From Dipylidium caninum (lineage: Eukaryota > Platyhelminthes > Cestoda > Cyclophyllidea > Dipylidiidae): DNA of 64,000 bases. How positions within the stretch are numbered: the stretch's first letter is position 1; each line of letters starts with the position of its first letter. The stretch lies in contig QEYB01000895.1 of NCBI GenBank assembly GCA_017562135.1, forward strand, positions 434,001 through 498,000, given 5' to 3'. A model generated the notes under the pieces. The model was not told where the DNA came from. It made no database searches and worked only from the letters and a program-made list of their open reading frames with translations. The translations under genes were made by a program, and so were the position numbers. Below, piece by piece: positions 42,001 to 51,750 of the stretch.

Positions 42001-43506
42001 ACTGACTTCTCCACCATCTCTACTCTAGTACAGCTGACGTAAGACGCACCTGCTGAAAGCAAACAAGGCGGAGAATAGGAAAGACGTCATTAGAACATTA
42101 TCTATCCCATGTTTCGGTAACCGCGACGCACATCAAAGGGGATGTTTACCGCGACAGACGTTTGGCATTTGTTCGTCTTTGGATATACAACTTCGATGGC
42201 ATCAAGGGAGTCCGTCGAAGTTGCAGCGACGCAAATGTACGTGTGATGCAGGGACGTGAAAGCCTGAGGTAGGCGCTTCTTCCGAGTTTAGGACGTAATG
42301 CCAAAATTCTTCCACCGTCACCACTCCAACTCGACCGAAAAGACTTCCTGCTGTTTCAACCAATTGACTGTTTAACGCGTGATGCCAGAGTCAAATTTGA
42401 AGGGAAAAAGTCAAATATGAAGAAGGATTCGAAGCTGTCTCAGGTACAGAGTAGCTACCACGAAGTTAGCACCTACGGGAGAATCAACCAAGAACCGCGC
42501 GCTCGGCCGTTCCTCATTCCATAATACTTAGTGCATGCAGTACTTTTGGAGAAAAATATTTGTTCTTCCACACCCGATTTTGGATATTATCGCCTGTTGG
42601 AATAATTATTTCCAGTTCTTGAAAATATATAGAGCGCAAAATAACTCTGACCGTAAAAAATACGAAGACGAGAGTCTCTCAAAAATGGTGAAGTACTTTT
42701 GTTTGTCGGTTTAAAGGTATTCAACTAACAAATTGTCGTGTGAGGAACAGACGGTAAATAGGAGGAGATTGTAGTGCATATAATAATTTTTAAAAAGGAA
42801 AGACGATTTGCGTTCAGGAGAGGAAACTAGAATCATCACAAGGTAGGCCAGAAATTTTTAAAAGAGGCAATTATGATTGAGAAAGTAGAACCCTGCAAGA
42901 AACATCGAGATATTTTGTGCGATTTGCAGTGAATGTCGCATAGATACATAAACAAGGAACACGAAGGGGAATTTTTGAGTTAAAGACGTATATTTAAACT
43001 AACAATGCCCCACAAATTCAAACAATTGCTAATTACTTACGTATTTAGATGACCTATTGCGACTTAATGAAAGCAGTTAATTACGTTATAGAAAGAAGAA
43101 TAGTGAATTTACCTATGCTACATCCACATCCTTACGATTTAATAGTACACATATTTCTTTCAAATATTTGAAGCATGTTTTCAATAAACACTAAGACATT
43201 GAATTCCTTTTCAAATATTCTTTATCATATTCTCCTGGAACAGTGTCTAGTAAGGATGTGGTTTTGAGACGATGTGTTTACGTAAAAAATACAGGGAATA
43301 AGTGTGAAAATAAACAGTAATTTACAGTTATGAGAAGAAATTAGGGCTGTGGCGAAAGACCAAGAAGTAGGATTGTGTAATCTGATGATAGGCACTTTCG
43401 AAGGAGACATAACCAACATGCAGTATAAATAACCAAACGAAATTATTTACGCTAAGTAAATTAAAAGCAAAACCAACTCGGTGTGTTTCTATAGATGAAA
43501 CAAATC
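36035..43506. other. Gene-poor tract: GC-rich islands to about 41860, then AT-rich
   Basis: GC-rich, CpG-rich islands occur near 36250-36560, 37340-38000, 38650-38880, 39600-40130 and 41650-41860. Frames of 60-190 codons on both strands are Arg/Gly/Pro-rich, mutually overlapping, lack conserved motifs and have no consistent splice partners. From about 41870 the DNA is AT-rich and empty up to the Rap-like gene. I saw no transposon termini, rRNA or tRNA. The islands resemble the promoters of genes in this window, so short or noncoding transcripts are possible. Confidence 0.45.
37954..37961 (+). promoter_or_regulatory. TATA box in a CpG island
   Basis: A consensus TATAAATA sits in an otherwise GC-rich stretch (gtgaggTATAAATAAacgcgg). 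The first ATG downstream, near 38009, opens a 29-codon frame I do not recognise. A rightward transcript is possible but unsupported beyond this motif. Confidence 0.35.
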
Positions 43507-44240
43507 TTAACTAAGCGAAGGGTAAAAATGGCCAAACATTATTAACAAAAAAGCATTGGCACAACAAATCTGAAGTAAATATTAAAAATTTAACGCCAAC
43601 CTGAGTAAGAAGTTCGAGGAAAACATCTTCCACGCCAATATTATTACGGGCCGAAGTTTCAATATGGGGACAAAGCCACTCATTTGCCAGGTTAATTGGA
43701 TCACTGAGAGTACATGAGTAATCTTCTGAATCTTTCATGAGATCAGATTTTGTACCGACAAGAACGAGAGGCACAAATCCATTTGAGGGTAAGCCCTTGA
43801 CTCGGAGAATAGTTTCGCGCATATTACGGATATCTTGGAAGCTCTGTCGGTTGACTAAGTTGTAAACTACTACAAATCCATCACCGTTTTTTATGTACAA
43901 GTCGTGTAGTGAAGAGAATTGTGAGGTTCCAGCAGTGTCTAAGATACGAAGCATCGTCTGTCGACCAGCAAAACTAAGAAGGTATTTAAAAAGGGACACG
44001 TAGATTAAGGCACAACTTGTTATCTGCCATAAATTTCGCTACTCGAAATTTATAACAGAACTAATAACACTGAGCAACTACAAGAAGTGATATATACCTG
44101 ACTTCCTTTTGGTAAAAATCCTCAATAGTTGGATCATATTTGTCAAAAAACTTCCCGCAGACAAATTTGACAACCAAAGCGCTCTTTCCAACTCCTCCAC
44201 TGCCAAGAACAACAATCGTGAATTTGTGCGGAGAAGTCAT
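43507..44240 (-). CDS. Rap-like Ras-family small GTPase
   Basis: Membrane-signalling GTPase of the Rap branch. Exons 44098-44240 and 43601-43973 are secure; a third, 43507-43569 after a 31-bp intron, is tentative; 192 residues in all. Seen: P-loop [15 protein letters not shown], effector loop [13 protein letters not shown], switch [12 protein letters not shown] with the Rap-type Thr where Ras has Gln61, [20 protein letters not shown] (Thr in place of the usual Asn of NKxD) and ETSARNN. An insertion lies after KSDL. Neither the tentative last exon (ends HFYPSLS) nor read-through of the intron gives a C-terminal CaaX box, so the true last exon may be elsewhere or prenylation is absent. An acceptor-like tag is 10 nt before the ATG. 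Confidence 0.85.
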
Positions 44241-44242
44241 AA

Positions 44243-45497
44243 AATCACTACTGGGAACATGGAGTCACAAAAATAGCAGGTCAAATGAAGCACATCCCTT
44301 CTTTATAAAACCGCCAAGGTCATAGAAAACTATAACTTTTTAATCAATTGTAGCCTATTACAAGAGAAATGGTTTTAAGGTGCATTTAAGCTGCGTCAAA
44401 AAACTCCCAAACTACAATAATAACACGATATATCGTGGAGTACTATTTTACACTAGGTTGGTGAAATTCAAGTTCGACATCTCCTCTCAGCGTAATGTAT
44501 AATCACTCTCCAAAGACCTTTTAAATTATGACTCGATTGTGGTGCCCTAGACTGACTGTTTGCCAACACTAACGATGCGGCAATGGTGTCGTCGAGGTAC
44601 CCCCTTTGGAAGATACGGACGTCTAGTCTGGCTTCCTCGACTCGTAAAGGGGCCAGCGGAGGGAGTATTTTTGAAGCACCGACTGTTAGACCCGAGTTGT
44701 TCAGACGAGTGAGGCCGGTGTGTACCCCCATCTGCATAGAAGCTCTGCCGGCGATTGGGCACAGATCGCCCTCATTTCTCCAGTATGTCCCAAGAAGTTA
44801 CAAAGGGAATCTTAGAGCATTTTTGACACTATGGAGAATCTTCAGAAGTCACTCACTTGAATATGCGAAACAAACCCTACCCCGGCTTGATCATTCGGAG
44901 CGGATTTCATTACTTGCCGACGGGACGCTCTCAACAGGCTTACAGCTATGATTTGAAATTCCTCCGCATAACCTCAGTCTGCAGACAAGATTAAACTGAT
45001 ATGAACTTCAACCCAGAGCGTCTCCACTTCCCAGCTGTCCACGGTGACCCTGTCCAGATCACAAACCCAAAATCTACCAGTCTAAAATATCTTTAACTTT
45101 CAGAGTACAAGAACTTTGTCTGGAAACGGCGAACCAACCACAAAGGAATGAAATCAAGAAGTTCATCAAAACGACAGCCACCCACAAGAATTATTGACTG
45201 ACAATATCACTGCGAGGAGCAAGATCGCAAAAAGATGAACTTATTGAACGCACTTTCCTGAACGCACAAGTAGCTAAAATAACAAGAGCAGCGAAAAAGT
45301 TAATGGCAGCGGACGCCACAAGTGAAGGAAACGAAGAACTAAGTTTACGCACGTACTATGTGGGAGTGAGGGAAACTTGAAAAATTGGTGGAAATGCCAG
45401 TGCGACAGGGAAGAATTTTCAGATTTAATATTGTACAGGGAGCACAGGGTCAACAAATCAGGTTCAGATATACAGGCATGATGGAGACCAGCGGGAA
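44243..45497. other. Intergenic region with long overlapping open frames of unknown status
   Basis: A 122-codon plus frame (44583-44951) and an 89-codon minus frame (44468-44737) overlap in a GC-richer stretch. Both have protein-like composition, neither matches a family I know, and neither has clear splice partners. The stretch could instead be the Rap-like gene's promoter. The remainder to the B56 poly(A) signal shows nothing. Confidence 0.4.
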
Positions 45498-45503
45498 TTT
45501 ATT
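45498..45503 (-). terminator. Polyadenylation signal of the B56 gene
   Basis: TTTATT on the plus strand is AATAAA on the minus strand, 19 nt after the B56 stop codon. Confidence 0.7.
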
Positions 45504-45521
45504 CAACAAGCAGGGGACAGC

Positions 45522-48500
45522 TTAGACCTTCGTCGGAGGAGCAGTAGTAGCAGCAGAAGGGAGAATGGAAGGAGAGTTGTTTGCGGGAAGGTCACCGGCG
45601 GTGGATTTAGTAGTCTCTAGACGTTCGCCATCATCGCCCCTCGCATTGCCACCAATACCGTCGGCAGGAACAGAGGACGACGCCCCGCCCGTATTATCAT
45701 CTCCAGAGCCAGATAAATTGAGCTGTTCCAATCTCCTCCAGAGATCATCTCGTTCTTTCTCACGTCGCCTCTCTCTAAAAACAATCGTTAATGTCTTAAG
45801 AACCTAGGAAGGGATAAAATCACAAGTTTACAACATTCCAAAATCAATTGTTTTAAAACGAAATATCGCACGATGCTAATTTCAACAAATAACTTGACAA
45901 GAAAAGTTTAAGGCTGACCAAAGTAAGCGTAAATTTCTTTTTCAAAACAAAAATGAGGTGGAAAAACCCTTCCTACATAATTTGGCTTATAAAATAAAGC
46001 AATTGCAGTAATGAAGTAAGCCTGAGAAGAATGCAAATCGCACAACACAGCCTACCCAATTCCGCGTGGAACATTAATAGACTACACCAAGAAAACAACT
46101 GCATGATTTTATGGAATAACTCCCACGACAATTGTGCTCAAGGCACAAAAGACAGGGCCAACAAATACTAGTTGTCAAGACAAATAAATCTACAAATTGC
46201 GGAAATGAGAAAAAAAGGAAAAAAGAACTGTTGTAAACACGAGTCAATGTTTTTTCTTGACTTTCTAATGGTTATCAGAAAAATGTTTCAATTAAGCGTA
46301 GATAGCTTTAGCAAAGACAGCATCTGGTACCATTAAAAGCCTACACAGAACTCAAAGTAGCAGACATACTTTTGCCGTTCAGTTTTGTAATTTTTGGTCA
46401 ATTCATCAAAAAGAACGGGATTCATCTCCATAAATGTTTTGAGGACATTGAAAACCAATGCGACGATTGTTTGATTCCAGTGTTCCCGTGATATCCGGTA
46501 GAAAGAGGGGAAAAGAATGGGGAGAAGAACCTCATTGTTTTCTTCAATGAGAGAAACAAGGTATTCGTTGTTCCAATAGTAGAGCGCACGTTCCGCTACC
46601 TATGATGGTCAAGGCGTAGATAATGAAAAAGCCAATGGCAACATGCAAACAGTAGTCATAAATGTGTACCGTAAAGAGTCAATCGGAAAACTCTACAAGA
46701 GTGTGTTGATAATTCAACACTCAGAGTCGGAGATGATTTATAGCATATGACTGTTAATTAGTATTCTTCAAGTGATAAAGAAATAAATTTCTACTCCGAC
46801 ATGAATATGAATCATAGCCCGAATATTTTATGGCACAGTAGGATAAGGAAATAAGCATTAATACCCAATAAATGCATTTGATAACCCAACTTCAATACTA
46901 AAAGTGTGGTCAAGAAAAACCAAGGAATCGAAAGTTTATCAAGTTGTTAATCGGCACACGTAAGCCGATGGGTCAAAAAATAGGGCCAAGTGAGTATCAG
47001 CCCAAAAATATTTAACAGAGAAACATTTCCAGAAAGAAGAGGTATAAAGTAAACGTTCCAATATCACGAGGAAATGACGCCAGACAGGAGGGCTAATAAT
47101 GATAACACGAAATAACGAGGATAATTAGTGTATTCAAAGGATTAAAAAGTAAGGAGTCGACTCATTAGAGAGTTTATGATCTAGGTGGAGTATATCAAAA
47201 TTTACTAAAGCCCATTTTTACTATTTCAAAAGATGGTCTACAGCAGCAATTGGGCATGCGGACAAAACCGACCCCGCTGGATAAATGGGTGAGGCCAATT
47301 TTGAAACCAGGGTAAGGGAATGCGCGCGCCAGTGGAGCGAACCAACCCAGAGGCAAAGCGCCCCACATGCGCTCGCCAATATGTGTGCGCGCGCAAATGT
47401 ACGGTCGCGTTACACGGATATTTTCCGTACTTGCAAATTCAGAGCGAAAGAGAAAGGTGAATTAACAGGTAAGCTACAGACGTGATGGATCGTGCACGAA
47501 CAATATGAACAAATAAGGAGCATTTGAGACAATACAACGAAAGTGAGAAGCGAAACTCGACAGTGAGGGCAGTAAGTCAATCAATTGAATAAGTATGCTA
47601 ACAGAAGATATAGGAGAGGTTAATAGAAACAAGAATTATGGATCAACAAGCTGCCGAGTACCTCAACTACGACATACGAAAAAGAGCACTACACCTTACT
47701 ATTATCGGTTTCGACCAGACTGTTGCTTAAAACTTAGCTTTATTCTGCAAATGGATTCGGACATTAAAAACAATAGAAGAAATCTATCTGATTCACTCAC
47801 AAGCTAAACGGCTGAATTTGCAACAGAGGAAATGGTTTTTTGACCACACTTTTAATGTTTACAACAGATCTAATTTCCATTCGCCATCAATAAAATGGTT
47901 AAGCTAAAAAAGTTAGCGGTACGTTTTCCACAAATGAGAAAAAGTATCACTTATTTAAAAGTGGGAAACCCTTCGAAACATCAAAAGAGAAAAGCAAAAA
48001 ACCGAAAATTTTAAAGCATATCATACCTGGAAATGCGAGCTAGAGACGGATTTTGCTATCTGACGGAAGAGAGGCACCATAATCTTCTTAAATTGGGTCG
48101 GGTCGATTATGTCAAGAATCTCCTCGATTTCACCAAGAAACATGACCTCCTTTTGAGAGTACGTTTTGGGCCAGAATTTAAGAAGTCCCTTCACAACCTC
48201 TTCCGTCAGGCTGTAATCCTTCTCAAGGAATTGCACCACGCAATAGGCCAACTGGATGAAATGAAGTTTTTGAAGTTAGAAAAAAACTTTCGCACGGTGG
48301 TGAGAAAGATAAGATTTAGGGACCATAACGAAATTCGACAAGGGATGCCAACTTTTACACCAACATTCTCATAATGTAAATTACCACGATAAACGCGGTG
48401 CCTTGGCATACATGAAATACACTGGTTAGAGGTCAATATTTACATTGCAAATAGGGTGTAAGAAAGAAAAAGGTGTTTCAGGATTTCAAATAAATAACAG

Positions 48501-50039
48501 ACTCGTGTTATAAAAACAAAAATAATTGCATCGATTTTTGCCTAAGATCGAAAAGTTACATCTGCCGAAATAAAGCACCCACATTTCGGTACCACCGCAA
48601 ACAATATATCCTGGCAAAAATAGCAAAAGGACTTTGTTGGAAGGCAGAATGTCTAAGGGCACCACTTAATGACTTTAAGTGTAGAAATATAGAGGAAATG
48701 CGTTGAGGGCGGCTACAAGTTAAGCCTGTATTTGTTGATGAAAAAGTTGTATGTATTTCGGATATACAATAAAGCAAATCGACTGTTATGCAAACTCGAC
48801 TTCTGAGTTATAAAAACTAGGATTAGAAATTTACCGGTAATAAAAAAGAACTAGCTGTGTCAGTGTTTTAATCAATTCACATAGTTACCCCAATTGCAAC
48901 TGTTAAGATAATGATAACTGGTACATTGAAAGTGTGAAAAATCATAAAAGAAAACTTTGACGCCTAACGAAATGCACAACTCAGTGGGTAGCAAGAAAAT
49001 AAAGAACAATCGATACATGCACTTCCAAAGACAAAGAATAAGATTAAGGAAGAGAATACAAATACACCAAATATAATGACTCACTTGCGCATGGAACATG
49101 CCTAAGGATTTGGCTTTGTGAAGTGGGATAAGGACTTTTATGAGAAAACGGGTATGTTCCGACTTAAGAGGCAGTGCGAATCCGTTTATAATGCTCCCAA
49201 GAATTTCGAGTAATTCGCCAACACCATTGAATTGTTCAGTTTCATAAATGAAACGTAAAAATATATTGTTGATTTGTTTCCTAATAAAAGACCGAAGACC
49301 GAGAAACTTCCCGTAGATGCGATGCACTACAGTCTTTAGAAGGTCGCGTTCTCTGGGATCCTCGCTATCGAATAGCTCCAATAGTTGCAGAACAAATTTG
49401 TGGTCGATATAACGCTTAGCAATACTTGGTTGAAACTCTGTAGACTCCAGTACATGAAGGAAAAATTCGTAAACATAAAGAAGATGAGGCCAAGCAGAAT
49501 CAAGTACAGGATCATCTTCCTCAGGATCGAAGTCTGGATTATCAGATGGAGGCAAGGTTCGAAAGATATTACACGCAATCTAACAATAAACAGAGAGAAA
49601 TCAGTTTGTTTCAAAGGGCAAGTAAAATAAACGATGCAATGTCTACAGAATATGAGCAATAGCATTCATATTACAACTGTTTAGGAGTAGCAATGCCATT
49701 GCAAATAAAACGCACCATTCTTATGATATCCTGGTAAGTATTTTCATTCAGAACACCACGCGTAACAGTCACATATTCCACCAGTTCACTCAAACACGTT
49801 CTCTTAATTTCCTTACTTTGAGTGTCCGTTAGTACATCCGAAAAGTCGAAAACAACACAGCACTGTTGAAGTTTTTTAATGAAAAGATCCTGCTGCTCAT
49901 TTGCAGGGGCATCTCTCAGAGGAGGAAGAGAAGTTAAGTCAGTTGGTGCCTTGGGTCGGTAGTGTGAAGAACCCTGTGACCTTTTCTGTTTTTTGCCTTT
50001 AAATTCTGTTTTTGAGCGGAAAGGGTCGCATTTCGACAT
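45522..50039 (-). CDS. PPP2R5: Protein phosphatase 2A regulatory subunit B56 (B', PPP2R5 family)
   Basis: Substrate-selecting subunit of the PP2A heterotrimer. Five exons, all in phase: 49716-50039, 49085-49579, 48027-48251, 46370-46599 and 45522-45774; 508 residues, the family norm. Conserved HEAT-like core: [136 protein letters not shown], and [20 protein letters not shown]. The N-terminus is basic. The C-terminus starts with a charged helix ([19 protein letters not shown]) and ends in a Ser/Thr/Ala-rich tail unlike vertebrate isoforms. An acceptor-like tag 12 nt before the ATG suggests a leader intron or trans-splicing. Divergent from TRAPPC11. Confidence 0.97.
47285..47430. promoter_or_regulatory. 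Isolated GC/CpG-rich patch inside a B56 intron
   Basis: Within the 1.4-kb intron 46600-48026 (otherwise AT-rich) is a short stretch with many CGCG/GCGC steps and a CCAAT (near 47378). It resembles the promoter patches of other genes here and could be an internal promoter or enhancer. The plus frame across it (47285-47485) is not recognisable. Confidence 0.3.
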
Positions 50040-51750
50040 ATCTCCAGGTTTCTGACAGAAAAACTTTGGTGTCAGTCTGCGAAATTCCAGGAAATCCAGG
50101 AAATTCAGGACTAACAGAAACGTACGCCACTTTAAAAGTTAGCGATAGACTCTTCCTATTAAATTTTGCCAAAAATATGAAGAAAACCGGAGAGGATCGG
50201 CAGAGTTCGTAAAGAAAACACTAAAACATGATAGTAAAAACTAAATCATTGACGACTCGCAAGTTGGTGATGCACCAAGACACATATGACAACCAGATTT
50301 AACTATATAAACAAACATCAAAACCGGTTTGTGATGAAGCACAGACATACATTCCCAGGTTTCTGAACGAATTGTTAAAAGAGTACTGCACAATAAAACT
50401 CAAAACCAGGCCAGCATAGCCATAAACTGAAACGTTTGAGCATTTAAACAATAAACGTTATCTGAGGGCAGACAGAACAGCCGTATAATAGCAGGAAATC
50501 AAAACAAAAGATTTTGAATATTTTATACAATATGATCGCATTTGAGGGAAATAGAAAAAAACAATTAATGCGGCGTTTATTATAGATTTGATGAAAAGAA
50601 TACCGTAGTTAATGTTAACTTCCTGAAAATTTTTTGGCTATTTGTATTTGTGAACAAACACAATGTGAATCTCGCAGAGAACCATGGGTCCAGGCGTTTG
50701 AAATGATGTTTACTTAGGGAACACGGGCATATTCTTAGTGATAGACCGCCTTCGGATAATACAATGTTTCGCTTGGTATCGTTGTCATCAGAGTATAGAA
50801 TTTGAGTAAACTCTATTCACAAAGGCCTTTATTTTATTAAGTCGATAGTTTGTGATAGTCCATGGCGCACGTAACAGTTTCCAAAACCTGAGTCATGGTA
50901 TTTACAAAATAAGTCACCGGATATTGTGAACCATCCGTTCGTAAGCATAGTTTTCCCCGAATCTTCGCAAGCTCATTAGAATAACTGCGTGGCAAATTTA
51001 GAGCATCTCGATGCGAGCAATTTAGACGTGTACTTTGGATTTCACTTTTATTTATTTCGTCATCCTGATAGCGAAGAATATAAGCAGTTTATACTGGGCC
51101 ATAAAAAACAGGTTGTGTTACAAATCGATAGGCTTTTCCCGTCGGCACACCCAAACTCAATGGGGATCGCGTTAAGGTATGTGAAATGGATCGTTGCACT
51201 GTGTAGTTTAAATTCAGAGCATTGTCTTTTAAATGTGACAACGCCCACACTATAAATTATTTTAATTGCTTTAATTTTAAAGTGAATCGCGTTTTATGAG
51301 TTGTATATTTTGCCTTTTGACTTCAAGTAAAAACATTTGACAAACATCTTTTGTTTTATAATGCTCAAACCCGTCCGCAAATTTTGTAACCGTGTGTTAT
51401 CGCGTGAGTTGTTTGGTTTAGTGATCATTGACTTTGTGGCCCGAAATATTTCTTATTTTGTTTACGTGTACGTTTGCTAGGTGCGAAGAGTTTTCGTATT
51501 GCGTCTTGTTTCGAGTTGTTGCGCATTAGGTCAGATATTGACGCGGGATATATTCCATCCCAACCCTCGCTAGACTTTACGTATTTTTTTTCGATTCTCG
51601 AAGCGTCTCCACTGTTTCGTTTGTAGATTTAAATTTTCAAATTTAATGAGTTTTCTGTACCTCTGTACATGGCTGACAACGTTTGTTTGTGACACTTATT
51701 TCACATATTTTTTCATGTCATAATCTATGTTTTTTTAAGCAGTCTGCACA
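50040..51750. other. Divergent intergenic region between B56 and TRAPPC11
   Basis: About 1.7 kb separating two head-to-head genes. It contains one protein-like candidate exon (50980-51176, listed separately). Just before TRAPPC11 a T-rich tract and cag (51735-51742) form a good 3' splice acceptor 8 nt before its ATG. Confidence 0.5.
50980..51176 (+). CDS. Possible orphan internal exon
   Basis: An open frame bounded by an acceptor (ctcattag) and a good donor (gtatgtg) encodes 65 residues with protein-like composition (LDVYFGFHFYLFRHPDSEEY; KQVVLQIDRLFPSAHPNSMG). I do not recognise it. It lacks an ATG near its start and does not join in frame to TRAPPC11 exon 1, which begins at its own conserved start. 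It may be an exon of another transcript, a 5'UTR exon of TRAPPC11, or chance. Confidence 0.25.

Noticed and set aside
48033..48374. 113-codon plus frame opposite a B56 exon
   Set aside because: Mirror frame of the conserved B56 coding exon 48027-48251.
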